Translations under genes and position numbers: made by a program
NCBI GenBank assembly: GCA_910583555.1
Contig: CAJTXO010000030.1
Coordinates: forward strand, 1-32,796
Reading direction: 5' to 3'
DNA length: 32,796 nucleotides
From: an uncultured Eubacterium sp.
GTDB lineage: Bacteria > Bacillota > Clostridia > Lachnospirales > Lachnospiraceae
Part shown: piece by piece, positions 24,312 through 32,579 of the stretch
Layout of the letters: each line of letters begins with the position of its first letter
Position numbering within the stretch: the first letter of the stretch is position 1
Notes under the pieces: model-generated
The model's input: the letters and a program-made list of their open reading frames with translations, nothing else
Databases searched by the model: none
Told to the model about the DNA's origin: nothing

Positions 24312-26045
24312 ATGAACCAGCAACGAATCATTGTGCCACTGTTTGCGTGCGCGCTTTCTCTCTTCGCCGTCACCGCGGCAGACACAGCCACACCCGCACA
24401 AGCAGCAGGTAAAAAAGCAAAAGTTTCCATACAGCTAAACAAAAAGAAACTATCGCTTCAGACAAAACAGAAATACAAATTAAAGGCGAAAGTAAAACCA
24501 GCGAAAGCAAAAGTAACATGGAAGTCTTCCAAGCCGAAAACAGCCGCCGTGTCTAAAAAAGGAAAAGTCACGGCAAAATCAAAAGGAACCGCTACGATCA
24601 CTGTAACTGCTCGCTATAAAAAAGTGACTAAGAAGGCAACCTGCAAAGTTACGGTCAACGCACCGGCACAGCCGATCCCGAATGATCAGAAACCAGATAA
24701 CCCACCGCCGACGCCGGCTTCGGTCAAAGTGCAGGACATCACGACCGCCCAGGCTTCCTACACGATAGAGATGGGCAAAACACTTGCCCTGAACGCTTCC
24801 GTTTCTCCGGCGAATGCCACAAACAAAAATCTGACTTACACAAGTGATAACGCAGCCGTCGCCTCGGTAGACGCGAATGGCCAGATTCAGGCGGCCAGCG
24901 AAGGAACCGCAAAAATCACTATCACGGCCGCTGACGGCTCTGGTATCAAAAAGGAGGTGCAGGTAACCATTTTGTCTGCAATCACATCCATTCAGCCCAA
25001 AGAAGCGATCTCGCTCAAAGTGGGCGAAACATCAACCCTTTCCCCGTCGATCGAACCGGCAGGAGCAACACTTTACAGCTGCCGCATTTCAAATTCGAAG
25101 GACTACGTTGCCTCTGTCGATGAATCCGGTAAGATCACGGCAAAATATCCGGGAATCACAGTTGTAGACGTATCTTCCGCCCTGAACCCGGACGTCAAAA
25201 CCCAGTTCCGCATTCAGGTGACAGACGAATTTGCGCCGCCAGACGGCTTTGACAAAAAGAACGACTCGATCTCCCACGGCTCTATCGTCGATATTGACTA
25301 CGAATCCGTTTACCGCCCGACCGGAAAAGGGCATGCGCTCGCCTGGCTTCCTCCAGATTACGACAAAAACAAGCAGTATAACTTATTGTTCTGCCTTCAC
25401 GGCGGAAACGATAATGAATATTACTGGACGTCGGATAAAGGTGGGGACAACGACGGCTGTTCCGCCGATAAAGTGCTGGACAACGCCTATGCAAACGGCT
25501 TGATTGAAGACACGATCGTCGTATTTACAAGCGGCGTGATCCGCTACAAGGACGGCCAGGATTATCCAGATATCGTTGAGACCCCGCGCCTCACCGACTT
25601 TTGGAAAAATCATTATCTGCTGGAGTTCGAGATCATCAACGTTCTGCTTCCATATATACGACAGGAATACCCCGTCATGACCGGGCCGGAACACACGGGC
25701 ATCTGCGGTTTGTCGATGGGCTGCGCGCAGACGATGGAGATCGGCCTGAAACACCCCGACTTATTTGACTATGTCGGCTGCTTCTCTGCCGGCCCATTTG
25801 AGGCAGACACCCAGCCATTTGTCACGAGCAAAGAGGATGCCGACCGCTTAAATTCCCAGCTAAAACTTCTCTTCTTTATCACGGGTGAAAACGACCATAT
25901 GAGGGACGACAGTATGCGGAATTTTGTAAAAACGTGCGATGGATTCGGCGTCAATCATGTGTTCTATGAAGTGCCGGGACGCGGACACGATGATCCCTGC
26001 TGGGATCGCTGCCTATACGCGTTTATGAAATATGCGTTTAAATAA
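24312..26045 (+). CDS. Secreted CE1-like carbohydrate esterase with three Ig-like domains
   Basis: 577 residues. A signal peptide (about 1-32, ending TPAQAAG) directs export. Three Big_2-type bacterial Ig-like domains follow: about 35-115 (very Lys-rich; KVTWKSSKPKTAAVSKKGKV), 135-220 (LTYTSDNAAVASVDANGQ) and 222-305 (YVASVDESGKITAKYPGI), the first two split by a Pro-rich linker. Residues about 310-577 form an alpha/beta hydrolase of the CE1 (feruloyl/acetyl esterase) kind: NLLFCLHGGNDN for the oxyanion region, GLSMG with Ser468, GENDHM with Asp528 and GRGHDD with His559 as the likely triad. It probably removes ester groups from plant or host glycans at the cell surface, held by the Ig-like domains to wall or substrate. 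The ATG follows AAAGGAGG at good spacing. Confidence 0.88.
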   Translation: MNQQRIIVPLFACALSLFAVTAADTATPAQAAGKKAKVSIQLNKKKLSLQTKQKYKLKAKVKPAKAKVTWKSSKPKTAAVSKKGKVTAKSKGTATITVTARYKKVTKKATCKVTVNAPAQPIPNDQKPDNPPPTPASVKVQDITTAQASYTIEMGKTLALNASVSPANATNKNLTYTSDNAAVASVDANGQIQAASEGTAKITITAADGSGIKKEVQVTILSAITSIQPKEAISLKVGETSTLSPSIEPAGATLYSCRISNSKDYVASVDESGKITAKYPGITVVDVSSALNPDVKTQFRIQVTDEFAPPDGFDKKNDSISHGSIVDIDYESVYRPTGKGHALAWLPPDYDKNKQYNLLFCLHGGNDNEYYWTSDKGGDNDGCSADKVLDNAYANGLIEDTIVVFTSGVIRYKDGQDYPDIVETPRLTDFWKNHYLLEFEIINVLLPYIRQEYPVMTGPEHTGICGLSMGCAQTMEIGLKHPDLFDYVGCFSAGPFEADTQPFVTSKEDADRLNSQLKLLFFITGENDHMRDDSMRNFVKTCDGFGVNHVFYEVPGRGHDDPCWDRCLYAFMKYAFK

Positions 26046-26107
26046 GATTTCGGGCAAAACAGCTTACAGCTTACGAAACTGTCAGAAAAAATAGATATTG
26101 ACCCCCT

Positions 26108-26164
26108 AAAAATATCCTCTGTATATCTTGTGCATGAACGCACAGGATTTCAGAGGATATTTTT
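26108..26164. terminator. Bidirectional terminator between esterase and radical SAM genes
   Basis: A perfect 14-bp stem (26108-26121 with 26151-26164) ending in A and T runs, so it works on both strands. Its 29-base loop contains a second small stem (TGTGC-GCACA). It serves the two convergent genes; otherwise 26046-26238 is empty. Confidence 0.88.
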
Positions 26165-26238
26165 GTTCAAATTTTCAAATCTCAAGGGGATGACTAAGCT
26201 CGGCTAAAAACTACCAACATCCTCCAATCATGCCCCCG

Positions 26239-27495
26239 TCAAAAAAGTACTATCTCCCGCGGAAACGCTTCCTTTCTCATGATCCCCCACATCTTATCAA
26301 TATACGCAAGCGTATAGAAATTTTCATAATAGTGATAATAATACGCGCCTTTCAGCGTCAAACGGTAGACGCCATCCTCCTCCGTGACGAAGCCCAGCAA
26401 TTTTGCGATCTTCAATTCAGCCCCGTACACCTTTTCCAACGAAACGCCAAAGAATTTCTCAAAATCCCCGGCACTTACTTTTGTACTATAAGCCGTCCAA
26501 AAAAGATAATAAACCATTCGCTGGCGCGCCGAAAAACGGAGTGTCAACGAAGTCGGCAGCCTTCCTTCATCAACCCTTGCGCAGTAATCCTCCACGGAAA
26601 AGGTATTGATCTTAAACTGCTCGTTCAAAAGAGTGGTAGCCGAGCACCCAAAACCCAAAAAATTATCTCTGGTCATTGAAGAATATTTTGCCTGTCTGTC
26701 CTTTGAAAATGTCCAAATCGAACTTCGGGTATATCCTTTGTCTGTGCAGTATCTCGTGATGTCATCCAAAAGAACCCGCTTTTCCCTGTCCGGCATCGCC
26801 ACTACCTCGCTCGATGTGAAAGTAAAATCAATAAACGGGTAAATTGCCACATGGTTGGCGCCATTCTCAAACGCTGTGTCAAGATCCGCTTTCAAATCAT
26901 CAAAGGTCTGTGTCGGCAGCGCAAAAATAAAATCCATAGATACCGTTTCAAAGGAAATTTCAGACAGCGCCTTCTTTAACGCGGAAACATCAACCTCCGC
27001 CCGGCCGAGAATATGCTGAAACTTATTTTGAAAGGACTGGATCCCGATACTGATCTTCGTCACCCCGGCCGCCTTCAGCGTTTTCAAAACAGCGGGTTTG
27101 ACATCATCCGGATGCAGCTCGGCTCCGATGCCCTCGGTAATGATAAAATGTTCTTCGACCGCGTCAATGATTTCTTTGAGTCGATCGGCAGCAAGCGCCG
27201 GCGTGCCGCCGCCAAAATACAAGCTTGTCGTCGTTTTTCTGCCGCTGTACTGCCCCCCGACAAGATGAATTTCCCGGAGCAGCGCATCCACATACCGATC
27301 ACATGACTTTTCAGAGTATATAACCTTACAATATGGGCAGAAGCTGCAAATACTTTTACAAAACGGAATATGCACATACAACCCCAAATGATCGCAGTCC
27401 GAAAACGGAAGCTGCTGGTCGTATTCATTTTTAAATACAAATGGTTTCGCAGAACGGGTGAGCCACATTCTCGTCAAACTTGTTATAATACTCAT
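26239..27495 (-). CDS. HemN/HemW-like radical SAM protein
   Basis: 418 residues. LYVHIPFCKSICSFCPYC holds the CxxxCxxC cluster (Cys46, Cys50, Cys53) that binds a [4Fe-4S] centre, plus a Cys at 56. Then LYFGGGTPAL and ISIGIQSFQ are the glycine and SAM-binding motifs of the coproporphyrinogen III oxidase-like group, and the C-terminal half is a HemN-type helical domain. HemW proteins insert heme and HemN oxidises coproporphyrinogen; many other members have other jobs, including C-methylation. I see no other heme gene here, so a heme role is not supported. The gene starts seven bases behind another radical SAM gene and is the second of the pair. Its end faces the esterase across a shared terminator. 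Confidence 0.87.
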   Translation of the reverse strand: MSIITSLTRMWLTRSAKPFVFKNEYDQQLPFSDCDHLGLYVHIPFCKSICSFCPYCKVIYSEKSCDRYVDALLREIHLVGGQYSGRKTTTSLYFGGGTPALAADRLKEIIDAVEEHFIITEGIGAELHPDDVKPAVLKTLKAAGVTKISIGIQSFQNKFQHILGRAEVDVSALKKALSEISFETVSMDFIFALPTQTFDDLKADLDTAFENGANHVAIYPFIDFTFTSSEVVAMPDREKRVLLDDITRYCTDKGYTRSSIWTFSKDRQAKYSSMTRDNFLGFGCSATTLLNEQFKINTFSVEDYCARVDEGRLPTSLTLRFSARQRMVYYLFWTAYSTKVSAGDFEKFFGVSLEKVYGAELKIAKLLGFVTEEDGVYRLTLKGAYYYHYYENFYTLAYIDKMWGIMRKEAFPREIVLF

Positions 27496-27502
27496 ATCTC
27501 TC

Positions 27503-28405
27503 CTAAATATATTTCAAATAGGTCTTTAGCATCTCAAAAATAATCCTGATATTTCCCCGAAATAAAAGGGTGTATTCCGCAACAAAAAAATAGCCGCACT
27601 CGTTGCAAAGCCCTGGCACACCGATACAGCGCCCACACACCGAAACCGTTCCATTTTCGATGACAACGCACTGATGGCACGGCGTGGGAAAACTGTTGTC
27701 GATCAGATACGGAAAAGCGCTCTTCAGGTTAAACACGGGAACGCCCTCCCTCATCATCTGCGCAATGATCTCACAGCATTTCGATTTCTCTTCCCTGGAG
27801 AGCGCCAGCTCCCTTGTATCCGGATACGGCGTGTGGAAATTAAAGGAAACCGCCCGCACATTTTTGGTATCGCGTGCCGCTATACACACATCGCGGACAG
27901 TATCCTGATTGATCTGATTGATCGCCATGTAAAAGCAAATGTTATCTGCCGCTGCGTTTTTCACATTTTCCATGATCGTATCATATGTATCACCGCGTAT
28001 TGCGTTGTGGCGTTCGCGGTCGCCATCCAGGCTGAGCAGGATCAGATCTGCCTCCGGTAACTGGAGCGGGAAGGTGCCGTTCGTGACGACATTAACAATG
28101 AGAAACCCCATTTCTTTTGCTTCCACGACCAGGTCCCGCAGGGTACGTTCTCCATCCCGCCACAGGAAGGTCTCGCCCCCACAGAAGAACAAGATGCGTA
28201 CTCCCATATCATAGAGCTGTTGCATTTCATTCCGGATCTGTTGGTAGGGATGGATCACCGCCGTAATGTTATTAACGGAACAATGCCTGCATTTCAGGTT
28301 GCACTGGTCGGTGACGATCACTGTGCCGAGAATCGGAGTTCGTTTTTTTAATAGTATCGTTTTTATACCAAATGCAGCAAACTGTATAAAAGTAGAAATT
28401 TTCAT
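27503..28405 (-). CDS. Radical SAM protein with C-terminal auxiliary cysteines
   Basis: 300 residues. TVIVTDQCNLKCRHCSVNN contains the CxxxCxxC radical SAM cluster (Cys35, Cys39, Cys42), followed by ILFFCGGETFLWRDGERTLR, the usual GGE motif. The C-terminus has three further Cys pairs (PCHQC, VCGRC, LCNEC), a SPASM-like arrangement that would hold extra iron-sulfur clusters as in peptide-modifying maturases. The start has a GAGGG site. It is the first gene of a two-gene radical SAM operon. Such proteins often modify a small peptide, but I found no convincing precursor gene next to it. Substrate unknown. Confidence 0.85.
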   Translation of the reverse strand: MKISTFIQFAAFGIKTILLKKRTPILGTVIVTDQCNLKCRHCSVNNITAVIHPYQQIRNEMQQLYDMGVRILFFCGGETFLWRDGERTLRDLVVEAKEMGFLIVNVVTNGTFPLQLPEADLILLSLDGDRERHNAIRGDTYDTIMENVKNAAADNICFYMAINQINQDTVRDVCIAARDTKNVRAVSFNFHTPYPDTRELALSREEKSKCCEIIAQMMREGVPVFNLKSAFPYLIDNSFPTPCHQCVVIENGTVSVCGRCIGVPGLCNECGYFFVAEYTLLFRGNIRIIFEMLKTYLKYI

Positions 28406-28670
28406 AGTATCCCTCGCGAAGTATAATTTTTTGAAATATGTCTTTCCATCGTTAATCTTTGATCACTTTTTTCATCATTCTTGTTAAAACTTGCTCATAC
28501 GTCATAAAGTACCAAAATTCAAGGTATATTAGTTTTAATTCTACTGCTTTTGTGCAGGGCCTAAATCTCATCCTCATTGGGTAGACGAACCGGATGAATT
28601 CTTTTTCTTTCCTCTATTATTCTCTCGATTTCATTATTATCTATCATATCATTCGCCACTATCAAACATT

Positions 28671-28826
28671 CTATGGTTGCCTAGAATTATCTGGTCCTGT
28701 ATCCAACTTCACATCACAAATATATTCAGGCTTAAAGGGAAGCGCATATTTATTTTGTATTTCTTTGGGTGTTAATCCAGCAACATCTTTTGCTTTCATA
28801 ATCCAATACCTTACAAGGTCTGCCAT
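28671..28826 (-). pseudogene. Fragment resembling a polymorphic-toxin C-terminal segment
   Basis: A 51-codon minus-strand frame with a weak ribosome binding site (GGCGGTGA): MADLVRYWIMKAKDVAGLTP, then KEIQNKYALPFKPEYICDVK and a short unrelated tail. The LTPKEIQNKYALP...CDV pattern is one I associate with C-terminal domains of large secreted toxins, where it continues with a Gly-rich strand that is lost here. The first codons lie in a 23-bp sequence repeated at 32706-32728. In 28406-28670 the only other coding hint is a 28-codon frame at 28561-28647 (MIDNNEIERIIEERKRIHPV), probably a further scrap; the rest is A+T-rich and empty. Confidence 0.42.
28798..28820. repeat. 23-bp exact repeat, copy 1
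   Basis: Identical to 32706-32728, 3.9 kb away, in the same orientation. On the minus strand both encode the peptide DLVRYWI in one frame, so they are parts of two related gene fragments. Confidence 0.85.
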
Positions 28827-28962
28827 AATAAATCACCGCCGTTTCTTTTATCATACCACGAAACAGTGTAAAACAAAAGAATGATTTGGCTGGTCCTAAA
28901 TGTGTCAATTCACTAGACAGGAGTAATGGAAAATAAAATTTCTGTCAGGATATAAAATTTGG

Positions 28963-28991
28963 TTGACACCGCATATGACACCACTTATAAT
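28963..28991 (+). promoter_or_regulatory. hicAB promoter with direct repeat
   Basis: TTGACA (28963-28968), a 17-base spacer and TATAAT (28986-28991), a perfect consensus. GACACC occurs at 28965-28970 and 28977-28982, and ATAATTAT (28987-28994) is palindromic over the -10 box; these are candidate binding sites for HicB, which normally represses its own operon. The leader is only about 12 bases. Confidence 0.85.
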
Positions 28992-29010
28992 TATGGCAGG
29001 GGGTATTCTG

Positions 29011-29265
29011 ATGTCAAAATGGGATAAACTATTAGAAAAAATAGGTTCTTTGTCAAAGGATATGCGTTTTAACGAACTGCGTAAGGTGTTGGAAAGTTAC
29101 GGTTATGAAATGCACCAACCGAAAGGAGGCAGCAGCCATTGTACCTTTCGGAAAAAGGGATGCAGGCCGGTTACAATTCCAAAGCATGAGCCGGTAAAGA
29201 AAGTATATGTGGAAATGGTTAAGGAAGTAATAGAGAGCGAGGTGGATACGGATGACGCTGAATGA
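29011..29265 (+). CDS. hicA: HicA-family mRNA interferase toxin
   Basis: 84 residues from ATG 29011 (MSKWDKLLEKIG), preceded by GCAGGGGGTATTCTG. The dsRBD-like fold is recognisable from RFNELRKVLESYGYEMHQPK, GSSHCTFRKKG (catalytic His43) and VTIPKHEPVKKVYVEMV. HicA cuts mRNA on ribosomes or free, stopping growth until HicB neutralises it. The size is normal. The end overlaps the start of hicB by 14 bases, giving coupled translation, the usual toxin-first order of this family. Confidence 0.93.
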   Translation: MSKWDKLLEKIGSLSKDMRFNELRKVLESYGYEMHQPKGGSSHCTFRKKGCRPVTIPKHEPVKKVYVEMVKEVIESEVDTDDAE

Positions 29266-29614
29266 ATATATGGAACTGCCTTACCGCATGGAGGTTGTGC
29301 CTGATAAGGAAGAAGGGGGGTATGCCGTAACATTCCCGGAACTGCCGGGGTGCATAACCTGCGGGGCAACTCTTGAATCAGCAGTAAACAATGCGGAGGA
29401 CGCAAAAAAGGAGTGGTTTATGGCTGCACTGGAAGAAGGGCTGGAGATTCCAGTGCCGGACGGCCTGAATGATTATTCCGGGCAGTTTAAGCTTCGGATT
29501 CCTAAAAGCCTGCACCGTCAGCTTTCCGAACAATCCAAACGGGAAGGGATCAGCATGAACCAGTATTGCTTATATCTTTTATCAAGAAATGACGCAATAC
29601 ATTCGCAGGGGTAG
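29252..29614 (+). CDS. hicB: HicB-family antitoxin
   Basis: 120 residues. The N-terminal half is the HicB RNase H-like fold (YRMEVVPDKEEGGYAVTFPE, LPGCITCGATLESAVNNAED), which binds and blocks HicA. The C-terminal half (FKLRIPKSLHRQLSEQSKRE, then GISMNQYCLYLLS) is a ribbon-helix-helix DNA-binding domain that would repress the operon at the sites around 28963-28994. Intact and full length, so the pair should be functional. The start lies inside hicA. Confidence 0.93.
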   Translation: MTLNEYMELPYRMEVVPDKEEGGYAVTFPELPGCITCGATLESAVNNAEDAKKEWFMAALEEGLEIPVPDGLNDYSGQFKLRIPKSLHRQLSEQSKREGISMNQYCLYLLSRNDAIHSQG

Positions 29615-29956
29615 GGCCATATGGTGATGGCTATGATCAAGGTCCCGGATTTAAAAGAAATGGACTGAACAATTCTTCTGATGGACCATCGAAATGCTGG
29701 CCGCTCCCGGTCCTTATCATTCATCCGTTTCAGCCATTTCTGTAATTGTCTCTGCATTTGGCTTGAAATCTGGATAATACGTCAAGTCCGGACATTGTCT
29801 CTAGTGTATTGTACCGTTCATTTTCAGCCAAATGGCGTAGAATGAACGGTACAATGTACTTGGTACTCACTATCTACCGTTTACGTAAAATTTTCAATTG
29901 TTTCTATTTCTCTTTCCATAACAATTAATCTCCAAAATAAAATTTAACATTATACC
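29615..29956. other. Gene-free stretch with hairpin and possible antitoxin scrap
   Basis: No gene of normal length. On the minus strand 29721-29795 reads CPDLTYYPDFKPNAETITEM then AETDE and a stop, like the end of a RelB/DinJ-type antitoxin, with a stop codon shortly upstream; this is a weak call. The hairpin at 29808-29855 is listed separately. Confidence 0.35.
29808..29855. repeat. Long perfect hairpin without T-run
   Basis: A perfect 15-bp inverted repeat (29808-29822 with 29841-29855) whose loop carries a further GCC-AAAT-GGC stem (29826-29835). No T-run follows on either side, so it is not a usual terminator. It could be a mobile-element end, a REP-like element or a structured RNA. Confidence 0.7.
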
Positions 29957-30697
29957 CTACATAAAATACTTACATTTCTCAAGATAAAACTGCTGCTCTT
30001 TTTCGAAAAGTACAATTAATTTTTCCAAACTTTTTTCTTCTCGATACTCTTTTAACGCCTCCAAGTATTCATTTCTATTTGCGTCTTCAATCACAATTGG
30101 TACGATTCCATTCTTCAGGCACTCTCTAAAAAGAATGAGTCTACCAGTTCTACCATTTCCGTCCTGGAATGGGTGAATACTTTCATATCTAGCATGAAAC
30201 TCAGCTAACACAGAAATACTTATTTCCTGACCATTATACCAATCCATAAGTAAATACATTTCCTTATCAACATTTTCTGGTCTTACAGTTTGATACATTC
30301 CAATCATATTAGGACGCTGCTTATAATCACCAATAGCATAACCATTAGCACGATCCTCAAACACACCGGACTTCAACTCGTAATGAAACTGCTTTATCAA
30401 TTCTTGTGTTAATTGCTTATCCAAGGTGTTTATCATTTTATTAAACATTAGGAAATGACCATTCATTTCTTCAACATCTTTGGCCCTATAATAATCATCT
30501 GATCTCGGCAAAGTTCCATTATCAAACAAAGAAGCCGTCTGTTCCTCCGTTAATGTACTCCCCTCAATTCTATTTGAGTTATAAGCAAGCAAACGTTGTG
30601 TATATGCATACACGCCGGATCTATCAAATCGTTCTCTTTCAATTTTAAACCTTTCTAAAAGAAACCCTAAGAATTCTTTATTATCAACATTATTCAT
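29957..30697 (-). CDS. Fic-family protein (AMP transferase type)
   Basis: 246 residues. HPFQDGNGRTGR (175-186) is a complete Fic motif with the catalytic His175; Fic enzymes move AMP or another phosphate-bearing group from a nucleotide to a target protein. SNRIEG (41-46) before the core is the inhibitory-helix motif (S/T)xxxE(G/N), so this is a self-inhibited, class II-like enzyme needing no separate antitoxin. The ATG has an AGGAGG site. It starts 20 bases behind kptA, so the two form an operon. Targets of stand-alone Fic proteins of this kind are mostly unknown. Confidence 0.92.
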   Translation of the reverse strand: MNNVDNKEFLGFLLERFKIERERFDRSGVYAYTQRLLAYNSNRIEGSTLTEEQTASLFDNGTLPRSDDYYRAKDVEEMNGHFLMFNKMINTLDKQLTQELIKQFHYELKSGVFEDRANGYAIGDYKQRPNMIGMYQTVRPENVDKEMYLLMDWYNGQEISISVLAEFHARYESIHPFQDGNGRTGRLILFRECLKNGIVPIVIEDANRNEYLEALKEYREEKSLEKLIVLFEKEQQFYLEKCKYFM

Positions 30698-30717
30698 AAT
30701 TGTACCTCCTGTTAAAA

Positions 30718-31263
30718 TCAGACATTCATCTGCTCTAAATATTTAACATCTACATTTTTCGTCAACCACACACCATTTTCAGAAAGATAAAACATAATCC
30801 CATCTTTATACATTTGTCCACTATGTACCTTTAAGATCACTGGTTTTCCGTGCCGTTTTCCAACCTTATTTGCGGTTTCAATATCTTTTGAAAGATGCAC
30901 ATATAAACGGCTCATTGGTTTCAGTCCTTCTTTCATAATGGCTTTTACAAATCTATCTGCGGTTCCATGATATAAAAATTCTGGTGGTTCCTGTTTCTTT
31001 AATTCCACATCCACAGGAATACTATGTCCCTGGTTTGCACGAATTAGTGTCTTATCTTCATTAAAACTGTATCTCTGTTTATTATCAGTTTTAACAATCT
31101 CTTCTAATATTTCCATATCAATTTTACGTCCAGTATCATTTATGCCATCGAGAAGCTCTTTGACATTCGCCCACCCATGTTCATCCAAAATAATCCCTAC
31201 TGCGTCCGGTTTGTGTCTTAACACCAAACTAATAAATACACTTAATTTGTCTAACTTTCCCAT
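30718..31263 (-). CDS. kptA: RNA 2'-phosphotransferase (Tpt1/KptA family)
   Basis: 181 residues from ATG 31263, chosen for GGAGG five bases upstream. Family marks: SLVLRHKP near the N-terminus, RANQGHS (75-81), FLYHGT (96-101), RLYVHLS (119-125) and a C-terminal GIMFYLSENGVWL. In yeast Tpt1 removes the 2'-phosphate left by tRNA ligation, passing it to NAD+; bacteria lack that splicing path, and their KptA proteins may reverse RNA damage or ADP-ribosylate RNA ends. Pairing with a Fic gene joins two nucleotide-using transferases. Upstream is only a decayed gene, so the promoter is not clear. Confidence 0.93.
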   Translation of the reverse strand: MGKLDKLSVFISLVLRHKPDAVGIILDEHGWANVKELLDGINDTGRKIDMEILEEIVKTDNKQRYSFNEDKTLIRANQGHSIPVDVELKKQEPPEFLYHGTADRFVKAIMKEGLKPMSRLYVHLSKDIETANKVGKRHGKPVILKVHSGQMYKDGIMFYLSENGVWLTKNVDVKYLEQMNV

Positions 31264-31296
31264 ATATCCTCCAAATAAAATCAAGTTTTCAACTGC

Positions 31297-31484
31297 TTAT
31301 TCCATACTATCCAACATCTTTTCTATTTCTGCCAGATGTGATTCATCCATAGATTTTCCAGTTCTGTTAAGTATCAAGAAATACCTCTCTTATCCATTCC
31401 ACTCAAATCATTAAAATATTTCCCTTTGTATGCTAATTTGTTCTCATAAAATTCTATGAGTGTGCTTAAACGCTGCTTTCCACT
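31297..31484 (-). pseudogene. Remnant of a DUF262-type gene
   Basis: On the minus strand GSGKQRLSTLIEFYENKLAY, then KGKYFNDLSGMDKRGIS, ends at a TGA at 31374. In another frame LNRTGKSMDESHLAEIEKML continues to a TAA at 31297. GKQRLSTLI...FY.NK matches the DGxQR motif region of DUF262 (GmrSD/ParB-like nuclease) proteins, and the second part resembles their NTGG...E.H segment. Most of the protein is missing and the pieces are out of frame, so this is a scar of a lost restriction-type gene. The remaining 31264-31296 is the kptA leader. Confidence 0.55.
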
Positions 31485-32029
31485 TCCACAAACAGTAGAA
31501 CCAACTCTCCCCTCGCCTGTTCCGCAGCTGTCTGCCTAAACTCCTCCCTGGATGTATTCCCCGAAACGTACTGCCTTAACGAGAGAATCATGGCTGTCGT
31601 CCGTTCTGGCATGGACACCAGCGACACCAGCGTTATGAGCATGCAGACGATATAATAAATCTGCATGAGCAGGATCTCGCCAAAAAACGCCGAGATCAAG
31701 CTTCCCACCATGACGGCAAACAACGCCATCATCGCAATCTGCGCAATGATTGCACAGATCCCCGCGATCGTCACCGCCGTACTCGTCGATCCGCCGGACA
31801 GTCCTCCACTGATCATGTACTCCCCGGCCCCGGTCTCCGGGTTCAGGATGAGGTAACCGGTACCCTCCCAGTCGTCCCATTCCATCCCGCGCTCCGGGAT
31901 AATCACCGTCAGTCCCTGTTTACCGCAGACTTCACTGGCGAAAGCGTATCCTTGTCCGCGCTGACCCTGATTATAACTTTTTTCATTCAGGGTAACAAGG
32001 GCTATTCCCTCTTTTTTTTGCCCGTTCAA
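31466..32029 (-). pseudogene. Fragment of a large surface or toxin-type protein with membrane segments
   Basis: About 187 codons. The first part (GYAFASEVCGKQGLTVIIPE, then DDWEGTGYLILNPETGAGEY and MISGGLSGGS) resembles the GTGY...NPETGAG.YMISGGL stretch of very large clostridial surface proteins with transglutaminase-like and toxin domains. The second part has two or three membrane helices (IAGICAIIAQIAMMALFAVM and ILLMQIYYIVCMLITLVSLV) and a hydrophilic end. The only start is a TTG overlapping the TGA of the frame upstream, without a ribosome binding site, near runs of T and A where slippage could have occurred. I read it as a piece of a degraded larger gene; a small membrane protein made by coupled translation is possible. 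Confidence 0.5.
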
Positions 32030-32256
32030 AAATACTCATCGTCCAGACGGCGCGATGTGCGGCTGTGTAAATCCATGTCAACATCAATGCACAGTGAACC
32101 CTCCTGAATCCCCACGACGCGCCCCAGGGCACGGATGCTGACGCCTGTTTTACTTTTCCCACAGCCATCCACACTCACGATCACGATGGCCGCTACAAGT
32201 ATCACTGCAATCGTCTTACAAGACAGCTTGGCTTTATTAATAAAATTACTCTTCAT
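32026..32256 (-). CDS. Small exported protein or gene fragment
   Basis: 76 residues. MKSNFINKAKLSCKTIAVIL then VAAIVIVSVDGC is a basic start and hydrophobic core like a signal peptide, with a Cys at the end that could be a lipid attachment site. The rest (GVSIRALGRVVGIQEGSLCI) is short and unassigned. GAGAGGGAATATG gives a fair ribosome binding site. Its TGA overlaps the TTG of the fragment at 32029. It may be a real small lipoprotein or the reading start of a frameshifted larger gene. Confidence 0.4.
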   Translation of the reverse strand: MKSNFINKAKLSCKTIAVILVAAIVIVSVDGCGKSKTGVSIRALGRVVGIQEGSLCIDVDMDLHSRTSRRLDDEYF

Positions 32257-32267
32257 ATTCCCTCTCC

Positions 32268-32579
32268 TTATTCAAACGTGAAATAACTGCCCTGCAGTTG
32301 TATCCTCTTGGCTATGATCGTTCCTTTTATCTTCGTATTACAGGTCTGTATCGTCACCGTTCCTTCCAGCGCGTAAATAATCCCGTTCACACTTAAATCT
32401 GTCGTGTTGATCGTGATATTTCCCTTGCGGGAACATAGGATCCTCTGTTTGTCGGAATCTTCTCCTATGCGTACCTGCCCCGCGTTGATGCTGATATCGT
32501 GTTCGGAAACGAGTGACCCGTCCATCTCTACCAGATTGGTATACATCAAGGCCATCTCCCCTGCTTTGGACACACTCAC
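32268..32579 (-). pseudogene. Beta-repeat fragment of a surface protein
   Basis: About 103 codons, open from a TAG just upstream (ELPFDKVSVSKAG) with no real start codon or ribosome binding site. The sequence alternates short strands: NITINTTDLSVNGIIYALEG, then TVTIQTCNTKIKGTIIAKRI. That NGIIYA.EG...IKG.IIAK pattern is typical of bactofilin-like beta-helix parts of large clostridial surface proteins. With the fragments at 31466 and 32026 it suggests one former large gene. Confidence 0.5.
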
